Shown here piece after piece: positions 42,845 through 57,100 of a stretch of 64,000 nt of DNA. Made by a program: the position numbers and the translations under genes. The stretch's first letter is position 1. Each line of letters opens with the position of its first letter. A model generated the notes under the pieces. It did not search any database and had not been told where the DNA came from. It was given only the letters and a program-made list of their open reading frames with translations. The stretch covers positions 116,426,752 through 116,490,751 of the forward strand of contig CM051462.1 in NCBI GenBank assembly GCA_028095005.1. Direction: 5' to 3'. The stretch is from Rhynchospora pubera (taxonomy: Eukaryota > Streptophyta > Magnoliopsida > Poales > Cyperaceae).

Positions 42845-45800
42845 ATGGAAAAAGCCAAGAAAGGGTCTTACAAACATGTCAAGAAGCACAGCCCCCTGGT
42901 TGTTGGGGCTCACCAAAATGGGATGCCCCTCATGGAGATACCACCAATAATCCAAAACGGGTACCCATACCCGTACCAGTACCGGTACCACCAGTCCTGT
43001 CCTGCTCTCCTTCCCTTGCCTCTTTCTCTTCCCCTCCCTCCTCCACTTCTCGTCTATGTGCCACCTGCTGCGCCTCTATTTCATGATAATAACCTCCTCA
43101 AATGGAGAACAAATGGTCAGAACTGTTTGAGGAAACAGAGACCCGTTCAGAACCAAGTGCTGGGTCCGGGACCCACAGAGACTCGTTTCAATGTCCTCCC
43201 GCTTCATCAAGGTATATGTTCTCTCGAGTACCTCTACTACTTATAAAGTATGCTGGAGGTTTATTGATGCCTCTATGATCATTAATATGTAATATAGAAA
43301 TAGAAGTTTAAAAATTAGATGAGGTCATGATGCTACTTGCTTAAATTCTTGGTTTTTGGTTTGGTTCAAAGTAAAATTGATCAACTGAATCTCCTGAAGA
43401 TTCTGAAACCTTTAATTTTAATAATACAGTTAAAATTTCCATACAATCTTATTCCATTGGTCTTATTAGAATTTGTGTCATTTTTTCTGTACCATTGGTT
43501 TTTTGATATTGATAAAAAAAAGTTTTCATTTGTTATCCAGAGCTGGAACTGCCCCAGAATCAAACCAACATCCAAAACCGAATCTCTCACCTCGACTTAA
43601 GCGGAAAAGAGGTTGTAGCTACACGGCCTGATTCCGGTGGTACCGAGGGACCTGCGATCCCTCTTCTTGCAAACCATTTTCTGGTACAATTCGACCCATC
43701 AGAAAGAATTTTTCATTATGATGTGAACATAACTCCTCGCCCCTCAAAAGAAACAGCACGGATGATAAAACACAAATTGGTTGAAGAGAATAGAGACCTC
43801 TTATCAGGAGTCATGCCAGTTTTTGATGGACGAAAGAATCTATACAGTCCAATTGAATTTCAAAGAGATAAATTGGAATTCCACATTTCTCTACCAATCC
43901 CTACAAATGGTGGGAAGTTGATGGAAACCCAAAAGAAAAGACTTTTTAGGGTAAACATTAGGTTGGTGTCCAAATTAACTGGTGAGAATTTGAATAAGTA
44001 CTTGAAAGAAAAAGATGGCAGTATCCCTCTTCCACAAGACTATCTTCATGCACTAGACATAGTCTTGCGAGAGGGGCCCAGTGAATCATGCATTTCAGTT
44101 GGTCGGTCTCTTTACACTTGCTCAATGGGAGGACAGAGAGACATTGGTGGAGGTGTTGTTGGCATGAGAGGGTTTTTTCAAAGCCTTAGACCGACTCAAC
44201 AAGGTTTATCCCTCAATCTAGATTTTTCTGTAGCAGCTTTTCATGAGAGCATTGGTATAATCCCCTACTTGCAAAAGAAATGCAGTTTCCTAACAGATGA
44301 TTTTCTAAAGAAACAAAGAGCGTTGACAGAAGAAGAGAGGAAACAAGTTCAAAGTGCACTGAAAAATGTGAAAATTTTTGTTCGTCACCGTGACACGCAC
44401 CAAAGGTTTCGTGTCTATAGCCTGACCGAGGGAGCAACCAAGGATCTGAAATTTTGGGATAGAAGTGGGAAAGAGTACAAACTGGTGGATTATTTTAGGG
44501 ATCAGTATAACTATGAGATAGAATTTAAGAACTTACCATGCTTGCAAATTAGTCGAAGTAAGCCATGTTATCTACCAATGGAGTTGTGCACCATTTGTGA
44601 AGGTCAGAAATTTCTCGGTAAGCTTTCTGATGAACAAACAGCTAAGATTCTTAAGATGAATTGTCAGAGGCCCGATGAAAGGAAGGATATTATAAATAAT
44701 GTGGTCAAAGGCGCTTTTGGCCCAGCCAGGTAGACCACATTCTTCACATATATTTACTTTTATACAAATATGGGAGTCTAGCTTGCTTGGTAACTTAAAT
44801 AAAAATGAGGAATTGCCTATGCCTAAAATATAATTTAGTCATTGGATGTGGTTCTCATATGGGACAATAGTGGGCCTGATTGTTATTTTGAACGATATAT
44901 TTTTCAAAACAATGGATGATGCGCCATATTTTAGTTTTCTAAAGTCTTCTGGCCTAGGTGTGATCTCAAATTCTTGAGACCCCAAATGAATTATTTGTGT
45001 TATTCTATGCAGCACTATCACTTTGAGAACCCCATTAATTTCTTTCCTATTGAATGATATATATCCTGAGAAAGTTGTATTAAGCTCTTTCCTTGAATTG
45101 AGATTACTTTTTCAGTAATAAAAGCATGTCATGATATGCAACAACTTAAATATAAGAAAAAAATTATCATACACCGAACCCATTAATTAGTGTTTGAAAA
45201 ATAATTCTGATTTCCATATGTTAGCATGCCTTCTAACATTGTCGTTTTCATTTGTTACTGTTGTTGCAGTGGTTCTTACAGCAATCAATTCAGCCTCCAA
45301 ATCTCAAAGGAAATGACTCAACTTGTTGGTAGAGTTCTTCAACCACCGAAGCTAAAATTTGGTGATACTGGTCATGTAAGAGACATGACCCCAAACAGGC
45401 ATGACCGACAATGGAACTTCCTTCACAGCCACGTGGCAGAAGGATCCGCTATCAGAAGGTGGGCTGTTATAAGCTTTGGTGGCACAGGTGCTCAACATGC
45501 TTGCATACCAACGTTCATACATCAACTATCTAACCGTTGCGAACATCTTGGTATTCTCTTAAGCAAGAATACCATGGTCAACCCCCTATTTGAAAACATT
45601 CAACTTCTCAACAACATAACAGGTCTAGAAACCAAGCTCAGGAAAATCAATGAAGCTGCGAATGGTAATTTGCAATTGCTTGTTTGTGTAATGGAGAGAA
45701 GGCACAAAGGATATGCGGACTTGAAGCGGATTGCAGAGACTAGTATTGGAGTTGTGACACAATGCTGTTTGTACCAAAATTTGACCAAACTCACTTCACA

Positions 45801-46686
45801 GTTTCTGGCGAATTTGGCACTTAAAATCAATGCAAAACTGGGAGGGTGCAACATGGTTCTGTATAACAGCCTGCCTCATCAAATTCCTAGGATATTTTTC
45901 GACAACCAGCCTGCTATCTTCATGGGCGCTGATGTGACGCATCCCCATCCACTAGATGATGTCAGCCCTTCGATTGTGGCAGTTGTTGGTAGTATGAATT
46001 GGCCAGCGTCTAATAGGTACATTTCTAGAATGAGATCTCAAACTCACCGTCAAGAAATAATAGAGAATTTAGATCTTATGGTGTATGAACTTTTAGATGA
46101 GTTTCTGTTAGAAAACAAGAAACTCCCAAGCAAAATAATTTTCTTTAGAGATGGCGTGAGCGAAACCCAGTTTCAAAAGGTTTTGAAAGAGGAATTGCAA
46201 GCAATCAGAGTTGCCTGCAAGCGATTTGAAGGCTATCAACCCCTGGTTACTTTCACTGTGGTGCAAAAGCGGCACCATACAAGGTTGTTTCATGGTGATC
46301 AAAATGTGCCGCCTGGTACAGTGGTTGACACGGTGATAACTCATCCAAGGGAATTTGATTTCTATTTGTGTAGCCACTCAGGCACAAAAGGGACAAGTAG
46401 GCCCACACACTACCACGTTCTGTGGGATGAGAACCGATTTCGATCAGATGAAATGCAGAAGTTGGTACATTGTCTTTGTTACACTTTTGTGAGGTGCACC
46501 AAGCCAGTTTCGCTTGTGCCGCCGGCTTACTATGCACATCTCGCAGCATACAGAGGTAGATTATATCTGGAGAGGTCAGATTCTGGGGCATGCGGTAAAC
46601 AAATGTTGTACCGGTCGGGTCCATTACAGACAGCTCCGTTGCCTCAGCTTCAGGATACGGTTAAGAAGCTCATGTTTTACTGTTGA
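42845..46686 (+). CDS. AGO7: ARGONAUTE7
   Basis: Three exons, 42845-43211, 43541-44729 and 45270-46686, join in frame to 990 aa, the size of Arabidopsis AGO7. The N-terminus is Pro/Leu-rich (PLPLSLPLPPPLLVYVPP). ArgoN and linker follow (about residues 140-350), then PAZ (about 360-480, with FKNLPCLQISRSKPCYLP), MID, and PIWI with its catalytic set: Asp740 in MGADVTHPHP, Glu781 in THRQEIIE, Asp813 in FFRDGVSETQF, and the His of RPTHYHVLWDEN (899 or 901). It ends KLMFYC as in AGO7. AGO7 binds miR390 in the cytoplasm and directs cleavage or capture of TAS3 RNA. The tasiRNAs produced repress ARF3/ARF4 and affect leaf polarity and phase change. The start is the first in-frame ATG (MEKAKKGSYKHVKKHS). 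A possible AATAAA lies at 46700. The gene looks intact. Confidence 0.96.
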
Positions 46687-47144
46687 TTGGGTGTAATGAA
46701 ATAAAACTAAGTGGACCTCTTTAGACAAAGGTTTTCTGTGAATTGTATATGGATAGCTAATGGCGAAGAGGTCAATCTTTGTTGGCTTAATTAGAATGCG
46801 AAGATGATAAGATGTATCACATGATTTTGTGCTTAACAACTTGCCCTCATCCCTGTTTTCATTTGTCGTTTTTTTTACAAGTTCTTTATTGCTTTAATCT
46901 GTTTGAGGTGCACATTCAACCTGATTGTGGAGTCTTCTGTTATCACAAAGTTCTCTGGCTGTTGCACCACAATTGGCTGTAAATTCATTTTCTAATGCAG
47001 TATAATTTAAGGTTTGGTAATTGAACCATGGAGTTTATACCATAATATATCTTTTTTAAAGGAGCATGTTGCATGTATATTGATATCAGCAAAGCTTTGT
47101 TTTTAAAATATTTCCTTTTCATTTTATAAAAAAATAGTACTATG
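46687..47144 (+). other. AGO7 3' region
   Basis: Probable 3' UTR, with AATAAA at 46700, and intergenic DNA. No other feature is seen. Confidence 0.5.
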
Positions 47145-47290
47145 ACTGTGTTTGGATGAGTTTAGAAATAAGGAAATAGTTTCTTTCACTTTCAAATTTA
47201 TTATAAATAATTTAAACTCTTCATAAAATTACACATCTTTCAATACTTCTTCTCTTATTTCTTTTATTCTCACACCATACAAACGGAGCC
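47145..47290. mobile_element. Short MITE, CCGTTTGGAT family, copy 8
   Basis: Ends CTGTGTTTGGATGAG and ATACAAACGGAGCC. The core is in the reverse orientation to copies 6 and 7 (TTATAAATAATTTAAACTCT, then CATAAAATTACACATC). A broken half copy (AGTTTGAATGGCGTGGGAATG) follows at about 47462-47506. Confidence 0.78.
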
Positions 47291-47506
47291 TGTAGGAAAT
47301 GACAAATCCTGTTGACAGCATACTCCTTTTACCAAAAATGAGCCTAGCATTTCTTACTGTCTATTTTCTCGAGCTTGTTAATTTGCAGTTTTGCACTTTA
47401 AAAAGCATCCATGACTAAGAAAAATTATTTATCAGCTGCAGTTACACTTTTATAAAGACTTAGTTTGAATGGCGTGGGAATGAGAGAAATAAGGAAAAAT
47501 AGAAGA

Positions 47507-49320
47507 CCTGTTTGAGGCTGTTTCTAAAAGAAAAACTCAAAAAAGTGATTGCCATAATGGTACAGCAAGCTACTTGATAGAGAGGGTTGTACGAAAGCGC
47601 CGCATTTATTATATCCGTTGATGAGGTCACTCAATATAACCTATACGTATGCATGGGGGAATATACAAACATACATTTTTATTTTGCATGCAAGTAGATC
47701 TCTCTCCCTGCTACTGAATCATGCACAGACAACTAAAAAAATGTTTTCAGCTCGTTCAATCAAATCTAGGTGCTGTGCTGTGAATGAGCATATATATCGT
47801 AGGAGACGAAGTACTTTCGAAAGAAGTTCTCATCTGTGAAAGCGACCCTTCACTTTAAACCTGCTAGTTTCGTTTTGTCTCCCAATGCAAATCAATTAAT
47901 GCCATTGCCATTGCCATTACACCCGACCGTTTCTCTTTTCTTTTCCTTAGCTTATTGGCTATTGTACTTTTCTCTTCCTATCTTTTGTCTCTGTCTCTCT
48001 CCATGCATTTCTCATGTACCTTTCAATCTGTCATACAGTCATACTCTCTCTCTCTACGTAAATCCCATCGGCCATCAACCCCCGTATACATTGAAATTAA
48101 GAACAAACGACGCCCAATAAGAAAAAGAGAATAAACTAAGATTAGTAATTTACCGAAAAGAATATTTTTAAATAATTAAAAATAAGTTCAATATTATTTC
48201 TAAGTGTTCTCGAATATCCATAAAAGATTACAATCTTAATTTGTTTGAATCATTATAAAATTTAGATTAGATTTTTTTTCATATTTTTTAGCCGAATTTA
48301 ATAAAGGTTTGAAAAAAATCGAATTAAAAATCCATTTTGAACTTGATATCACTATAATAATTTTTCGATTCAAACGAGTTTATTCTAACTATTTAAAAAT
48401 AAAATTTTAAATCCTGAATCACTACTATAATGTTATTTTCAAATGATCCAAACGCATATTTATGCATGTAGTTTTTTGTAGTACTCAATTTATTCTATCT
48501 AAAAATCCTGCTCTACCGTCCATTTATATTAAGTAAGTATTAAACGATACTGCCCGTTTTTTTTTATGAACTTTTAAAGAGATGCAGCACAGGGATTTTT
48601 CCAAGAGGTGACACATTCTAGTAATACTCTTGTCCAACAGTCCAAGCACGCTTAACTGCAGAATTTTGATGGAATTTGATGTTTTAGTTCCAGTATGATC
48701 GCATCCATACCGCTCGTTCTAAAAAATTGAATCTATACAAAATTAATTAAGCATTACTTTAACAAGAATCTCTCCCAAGTAAATTGAGTTTACTTTATAA
48801 CAGTTAGAACGTGGTGCTATCAGCGCGAAAGGTGGAGTGCCATAACAGCGCCCATTAAAATACCGGCGTCTCTTTCGCTGAACCGATGAAAAATGCACGA
48901 CACCGTATAGTTAATTAATGTATATTATTACGTGCGTATTCAATGCACCACTGTATAAACTTCTGAACTTTCACCTTTCTTCTCTCTCTAAAATCAAAAC
49001 AATCAGAATATAGAAAGATACTCTGTGTCTCAGCACATCATTAGTTTCGCCGAGTGGGAAACCCCAGACCTGCGCACCTACATTTTGTTATCATTACACT
49101 ACACTGTCAATGCGCCTAGCCCCCCATCTCAATTAATGCATATCTTATAATATGTCACCGCGGATTATATTTATTCTAGCATTTAAGCGCGCGCACTTAT
49201 ATTTATGTTCGTTTCTGCCGTAAGAGTGATGGATTATATGTTGCTTGGCCTGGGTGTGCGCTTTTGTTCGGTTCTGCATGGACGGCTCTGATTAAAAATT
49301 TAGGATCTCACGGTCAGTAT
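47507..49320. other. Intergenic sequence
   Basis: No gene was recognised. There are short open frames at 47618-47839 and 47836-48120 without motifs, and a CT-rich block at about 47930-48060. Confidence 0.5.
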
Positions 49321-49324
49321 GGTG

Positions 49325-49740
49325 TGTAACAGGGCTGGCAACGAGTCGAGCTGGAACGAGCTAATCTTAGCTCAAGTAGTCAAGTTTGATTTGAAATTAA
49401 TTCGAGTTTTGTCGAATCGAATCGAGTTTTGTAACGAGCTCGTTGAGCTAAATTACCAGCAAGTAATATACAAATTAATTAATATTTATCAATTTTAATA
49501 TTATTTTTATTTATAAACTAATATTTTATTTATTTTGTAAAAAAAATTTAAATAAAAATAGTATTTATACGTGATAAATAAATATATTATATATCAAATT
49601 ATGTACTAATATATATAAATTAATTAATAAAATTATATTTCGAATCAATTTCGAATTAATTTCGAGCAAATTAAATTTGCTTGAGTCCAAATAAATTGTG
49701 CTAATGTGAATTTTTCTCGAACAAGCCCCGAGGCACGAGA
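49325..49740. repeat. Degenerate dispersed repeat with CGAGC-rich left end
   Basis: It begins GGGCTGGCAACGAGTCGAGC, a sequence type common at the ends of plant dispersed elements. It continues with GAGTTTTGTCGAATCGAATC and GAGCTCGTTGAGC and finishes near CTCGAACAAGCCCCGAGG. A clean inverted end and target duplication could not be found. A poly-T run at 49781-49802 lies just outside. Confidence 0.4.
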
Positions 49741-52700
49741 GAGGCCAGGTTTCAGTTGCATGGTGATGGTGATGGTTGATTTCTTTTTTTTTTTTTTTTT
49801 TTGGAAAACATCCCGTAGGAGGTGATGGTTGATTTCTACTTGGCCTCGGAGAGAGGGCAGAAGTCACCGTTTAAGACCCTGCAAGTCTTTGTATTTATTT
49901 GTGAAATTCAACCTCACAAAGAAGAAATATCTATATTAGCGTAAAGTCTAGAATTCATTAATACATACAAAACTATGACATAAGAATAAAAAATTTAAAC
50001 AAATACGCATATCGAAATTTCTTATTCAACCTTCATTCAAACACACTCTTAAAGATGAAGTTAGAGAAGTTAGAGGTTGAAATTAGTGTTTTGAAGTTAG
50101 TAGTTGAAGTTAGTGAAGTTTGAAAGTTGGCAGAAGTTAATGCTAATTTCAAGTTAGAGAATGTTGTTTGGTGTAGTATGTTGAAATTAGATGAAGATAA
50201 TATTGATTTAGTTTTATTTTTATTTTGTGAGTAAATTAAATTAAATTCTGGTTTTAATAAACATAAAGAAAAAAGATGAATACTTCATGGCTCTTATGTA
50301 TTAATATAATTAAATCTGATTACAAAATTCATAAGCTTAATTAAAGTTAAAAATAAAAATAGACGCGCAGCTATATATTTAATTTCTTATTCAAACTGAC
50401 CCAGCTGCACAATATTATCAAAAGATAAACAATAAAAAAAGAATTTTTTTGTTGGTTTGGTAGAGGACGAATAGGACGAAAAAAGAATTATTAAAAAACT
50501 CATGAGCTTGGGAGAGAGAATATTTTAATAATATCGACAGAATAATTTTTTTCCTTTTTATTCGGCCACAGAGCAAACAAGTCAAACCCAACGTTTTGCC
50601 GAGTTAGAGAAGTACGCTCAGTTTAGTGCTACCTCCACCAACTTCACGAGTGTTTGGCGTAAAACACTACCTGAGTTAAGTACTCTAACTTTAAAGTTTG
50701 CTAACTTAACGTCAACCAAACATGGCCTAAACGTTTGAGTTGTCCTTGTATTGATTGTATATTGCTCTACTCACTTTTTATGCTCACGTATTTATCGTAT
50801 ATTTCTAAAAATTACATGAGGATTTGTATACAGTGGCGCTTATGCTAACTTTACCTTCCACGCATATTCCATGCCATATGAAGGAATTGCATTTTTTGTG
50901 AGTTGAGGTCATGCAAAAATTATGAGTTTAATGTTCAGCTCTAGAAGTATTATTAAATAACATATTAGAAGAGAAATGCTTGAAATTTTGACAAATAACT
51001 AGCAAAAACACAACTAGGAGGCATTTAATAACGTTTCATTTAAAAATATTGGAGGATAATCAATGAATACTACTATTGGTAGTCTCTCTAAAATCATTTT
51101 TTATGGTAAGCTCAATCGAAGTCGTTCTATTGAATTTTCTTAATAAAGAATATTATGTTTGTACTATTTCATAAATTCCGCTAAAATATTCAAAACATGA
51201 TCGATTCAGTGAAAAATTCATTAAAGTCATAAAATATAAGTTTTCATTTGATTTATGAAGATTTTTGTTGTGTCTTACTCAAAAAATGGATTATAAGTTA
51301 GAATCATAAAAATAATTAAAATATGGTTTATAGTTAGAATCACAAAAACAATTAACACTTTGTTTGATACAAAGGGAGAGGATAGGAAGGAAAGGAAAAT
51401 TTAAAGAGGGAAGAGAAGAGATTGGAAGGAAAATAATTTTACGTTTTTTTGTTTGGATAAATATTAAAGGGGAGAGGAAATTTTTTTTTTTGTTTGGTTG
51501 AACTATTATAGCAAAGTTAAAATATTAGATTATAATTGACAACTTTAACCATGAACCCTTCGTCTCTATCGGCAATTATTTGAAAACATAAAGCATAATC
51601 CAAATTAATTTGAAATGACTGGGATAAGACGGTCCAAATCCAAAATTTGCATTTGCGTTGTATATTAGAAATTTTAGTCATACCATATAATCTAACAATA
51701 AAAAATTTATAACCAATAACATACACGAAAAGATCAATAAAATGTAATTATTGCTATGGGCTATTGTTCATCTAACCTTTTCGTACCAAAATACAGGGAG
51801 GAAGAAAAGATCCCTTGGAACCATCACAATATGTACTACTAGATATGCATGTGCCTCTACAAATGTATTATGTAGGACGAGAATGACACATACCCACTGC
51901 ACAAGTTTAGGGGTATTTACTGGTTATTAGAAAAGAAAAAAAAGAGAAAAATGAAAAATGCCACTTCTATACAAGGACGAAGGGTGAAGATAAAACTGAA
52001 ACCAAACAATCACCGTATGAGTAAACTATAATTGTGCAAATTATGAAACCTACAGTAGGTGCCCCAGTTTATTTTTCATGAAATACACTCACCGAGCAAA
52101 GAAAAAAGGATATAGAAAAAAAAAGCTAACGTACAGTGCAAATGAACAATAGTTGATACTTGTCGGTAATACAAGTTGATGGATCAAAATTAAAGAATCT
52201 GCAGCTATGCAGAAAACGTTAAAGAGATGAAATATCAAATAGCCCATGCAATAATAACGAATAATAAATGTTGAAAAATCTCTTAAAATCTGTAACAACC
52301 CAACACAAGTTCAGTTTGAACCCACTTTAAGCCAGTCAGACTTGAAAAATCTCTTTCCAGCTAAAAGCAAATTAAACAGACAATATAAAAAATTTTGCAT
52401 CAATTATCGATCAATTGCTACAAACTAAGAAATTCAAAAGTTCAAACTACTAATTAAGCGAGGAACTCTTTAAAAACACAATAAAATCTACCAACCACGG
52501 TATAAGCAAGGAGCACTTTATAAACACAAAGCATCCAAACCATAAAACACCGACCATAAAAAAAAAATGCAACAGTTGAGAATCATTTTGCTCAATCAAT
52601 TTTACTAATGAACCAATTTATTCAACAGTTGAAAACATTGCATTTGATGAAACAATTGAAGTATAGTTTTTACCTGTTAAACACGATTGGTGAAATCTGA

Positions 52701-54160
52701 ACCAAGTCGAAATTTTTGTGAGCATGTAGCGTCCTAAATCAGACAAAAAAGTATAGAACTAGAAATTAAACAATAATAATAGGACTAGAAATTAATAAGG
52801 AGTCTAGAGAAAAAAAAAAGAAAGTAAGGTTGCTGCGATGGAGTGGAGGGGCAGAAGAATCGTGCTCAATGATTTTGTGCTCAAGTATCGTCCTTAAATA
52901 AGAAGGTCGTACGAAGAAGAAAACTCATGCAGCAAGAAGAGACGATTGCGCCAAGCCAAGAGCATTGAAGTCAATTTGGATCTCGGCGACTTTTCACAAT
53001 TTTTCTTTCCCTTTTGTCTCCTCCGATTTTTTTTTTAGGGAGAGGGGATTAATTTTCCATCGTGATTTCCTTCCAACCAAACAAAAATAATTTTCAATTT
53101 TGACCTCTATTTTTGTCCCATCCCAATCGCTCCCCTCAGCAAACAGACTGTAAAAGAGAAATAAAGTATGTAATCTAGTATTCAATCTACTACAAGATCA
53201 TTAGATGATAAATTTGAAACGTAAATAATTTATATTTTAAAAAGAACTCAAATAATCATTTAGTTCACTAAGATAATAATCCAAATAAAATATTTAATAA
53301 ATTAATTTAATAATCCCGATGAGATCAACACTTGAACTAAATAATCTTTAAATATTGTTGTATTTATTCCGGATCACTTTTTGCGTCTGGATAATTCTTA
53401 CTTTTTACCTTTTTTTGTTTTTTAATAATATCTCGTCTTTAATTGTTAAATAGATAAATTCCAATTCTCCATCATCAAACAGGGTAAACGGCTCTTCTTT
53501 ATGTACACTAGCGGGCATTCAGACGTTGCACGAATAATTAGTGCGTCAAATATCCTAATGCAATAAATTGCAACTAAAGATTATATTATGTTTGTAATTT
53601 TTTCGTTAACAGTTTACCATTCATTATGTTAAATATATGATATCAACATGTTGTCGATATCATTATTTTGCTTACATCTTGTCATCATGATTTTTGAAAC
53701 GTATAATTTAATATTCATCTAATATTTTAGAAAATATATTTTTTGTCATTTTTCCATAAGTATTAATCATAAATTTGAATATTTAAATTATGTAATATTT
53801 ATTTTTGAACATGATTCATAAGTTTAATATCATATATATCATACCATAACAACATTTTAAAAAATCGATGTGTGAACAATCATAATAAAATATACCATAA
53901 ATATTAGTTTACAAAAATATTGGATTAATGTTTCATATATTTTTAAATATAATGATAAATCTAAATAAGTAAATATAGTATTGTATCATATTACCATTGG
54001 GATTTAATGAAAGATATATATGAAGAATTTTTAAATTTTCTAATTAAGTAGTTTTATGTAAATCGATGTACAGTATATATTGTTTTTTCCATTGAATTAT
54101 TCATTGTTTTTAAACTATCGCGTGCTGTTTTTTATTTTAAGTGTATTTTTTTCTTACGAT
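49741..54160. other. Long AT-rich intergenic region
   Basis: No gene or RNA gene was recognised. Around 50045-50170 there is a run of AGTTAG/AAGTTAG repeats; near 50690-50730 an inverted, looser counterpart suggests an old transposon. Between 51358 and 53110 weakly inverted GGGAGAGGA/CCTTCC purine-pyrimidine edges occur. All the frames are short. Confidence 0.4.
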
Positions 54161-57100
54161 ACTGTCACACCCCGAAGGAAGTGTGAGAATAATAAACTAT
54201 ATCTAAGTTTATTATAGTTCCCAGCAATCTTTCTCGCAACACACAATTTCAAAACAAAAACATATATTACATTATTGTTTAGAAAACCAGGAGATATTAC
54301 AAGTTTATTACAGTCGGGTTACTTATTCTACATACCTTGTTTTGTCATTTTAAAATAGTACAAAAAGACTGGAAAACCTCCAACAAACTTTCCGACTTTT
54401 GCAAATTATACAAGTTTTAACACAACCAGGCACAACTTTCAGTTTTCAAAAACAACGGCACACACACACAAAAGATCATTGCTCACGCTTCCTCTTGCTC
54501 GAGGAAAACAGGTTCCTGTTCCAGTACCATGCCGTCGTTAGAGCTATCACCTCCTAGAAACTCAAGATAAAGGTATGAAAGGGGTAGAAATATTGTGATT
54601 TTGTAGGGGTATATGTGAAAAAAGGGTAGAAATATTTAAGGCGTCGTAATGGAATAGTTCCAACAAATAAAAGCGGTAGTCCCAAGCTCTCCTGAGGTTT
54701 TCTGATATCTTTTTGGGAGACGTCGACAGTCAAACAGTGACAACTCGACCATTGTGTGGGCCCCACCCTGCTTTTTCTTACTGCACTGCTTTCTCTTTTT
54801 TTTTTTAATCCGTTCTGCCTGTTCTGGTTTTCTGCGCACAATCTCCTGTTAAGCGATGTGCAGCTAAGATCTGACCTGTATTTGTTTCAGGAGTTTTGTA
54901 TCTACTGACGCAATTTTGTTGTTCAGTTTAAATTTAAAAATCTGTATTCCAATCAGATTCGCCCATTGATTATGGCGGAATAAAAATATTACTTGTTGTA
55001 ATATTGTGAGTTTGTGACATTGAGTTTACTTCTATTTTATCCTAAAAAAAAAAATATCACATTAATCAGCATTACCATGATTAAAATCGGCAAAAGTATT
55101 ATTATAAGTGGTTGAAAGAATACAATTTTTCGAAGTACAATTATCCAATTCGAAAAGGTGATTTTAGATTTTGTTTACATAAGAAAAAATTGGATCCATG
55201 CCACCTAAAAAAAAAAATTAGAAGAATACCACCGTAAAGTTTGCAGTTAGAAAAATAAAGACCGTTGAAATTGAAAGACTTAGCCTTTATTTTTATCCAT
55301 CATAATTCTCAACAAATGTTTTTGGCGTGCTTAACACTTTGAGATAAAAAATAAAGGCTAAAAGTCTTTCAATTTCAACAGTCACTTTTTCGATCTGAAT
55401 AGTTATAAATTTAAATAGATCAAATCAATTTAACAACGCCATTAAGACACTAATCGTAGAAACACCTCACCTTTATTTATTATATTATTTTTCTTCCGAA
55501 GAACATCTCGCCTTTATTAGTTTATATTGGACGATTCCAGCAATGCTGTCCCAATCGAAGATAACACCAGATACGGACTGTTGTTAACATAATCCTCATA
55601 TATCGTTTAGAACACCATACTCATTAGCCGAGACTTTTTTCAAGTCAAAAAGTCATTAGGCCATCATTTTTCTTAAACAACTTCGGAATACGAAATGCCA
55701 CAGAATTTGTCCAATGATAGCATGCAACCACAAAGTGCAACAATTCACTGTGCAATGGACCCCACGTGCTTTTGCCCCCTTACTTTAGACCGGAGCTAAT
55801 CCGCTGCAAAGGTGCTTGTTGGCTGGCACTTTTTTGCACACGTTGTACGCTCTTCACATTCGCTACGCCTATCCCTTACAAAATCTCGTGCCTTCTTTGT
55901 GCCTCCAGGACCATGGAATGATGGACATGGACCGGGTGTACGGATTATTGTAAGTTTATTTCTTGATTTTGTCCAGATCCACTGTGGTACTGAACTTTCG
56001 AGCGACTCGTGTAATCCTGTGTTCATTTCCTGTATATACAGTAACGTCTGTCCTGACAGGGACAATTTCATCTACTTCTATTATGGCCCATATTTGAATT
56101 ACTAGATTATATTACGGATGCCACATTAGTCCGAGCAGTACACTGTACTTTCTACAGTTTACTCTTAAAAAGACAGACTGTTCATTTCAAGTTTCAAATG
56201 ATCCAAAATCAGATTTGGCATTATCTCTTATTTAAATCTAGAGATATAGTAGACAATTTGCAATTTGGTGAGTTCATATCTGGACCATGCGATCTACATC
56301 GGTTGGCTTAGATCTTCCTAAAACCATCCAAATATTATTCCGAGAGAATTTTTTCTTTTTCCCTTTTGTGGGAATGGAGAGGATTTGCGCGAGAGGCTGA
56401 GATTGGGTAGGGCAGCATGGCCATATACAAGCCCATTTAGCTAGTTATAAATATGAAATAAATTATAATATTTTTTAAGTAATGGTCTTCCTTAATATTT
56501 TAATGATTAATTATTAAAACTTCAAAAGTATTCCAAATTGGTCATTTAAATTTGAGAATAAATTAATATATAATATTTTTAAGATAGATATTAAAATTTA
56601 TTCTTTGTTTTTTTTGCAGCATTTCTCTAGTACAAAGCTTCAAAAATTATCATCATAATTACTTAATCTTCGTTTCAAGCATCGTCCAATCTTATCTGTG
56701 TCATTTTTCATTATTTCTTTTCGTTGAAATACACAAATAGATATTTTCTTTGGAAGAATGATTAATGATATCGCACAACTTGTTTCCCTCTAATTGAATT
56801 ACTGAATCATCCTTTTTTATCCCCAATTTTTTTTTTTGTTTACCAACTATTTCAACCTAACCTCTCCTCTTCCCCATTGTTTTATTTGTTTTAGTTTTCT
56901 AATTATTTTTTCTAAGTTACAATAAGATTATATGTATATACGTCGAATTAATGGACTCATTTATTCAAAATAAAATGATTTAGTAATCATGTCACAAAAA
57001 TATATAACAATAATGATATGGTAACATGCCTTAGACTATAGATTTTAATGCACATACAAATTACATATTTATGATCAGCCTCCAAAATGATCAAATTCGA

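Noticed and set aside
49565..49867. 100-aa minus frame
   Set aside because: It contains translation of a poly-T run (KKKKKK) and of AT-rich repeat sequence. It is not a credible gene.
51358..53110. Possible large TIR element with purine-rich edges
   Set aside because: The proposed inverted edges match only loosely and no target duplication is visible.
54161..54560. Possible LTR beginning CACACCCCGAAGG
   Set aside because: No matching end, target duplication, second copy or primer site was found, so no element can be delimited.
55796..56105. Overlapping open frames on both strands
   Set aside because: They are mirror images on opposite strands, with no motif, splice context or conserved feature.
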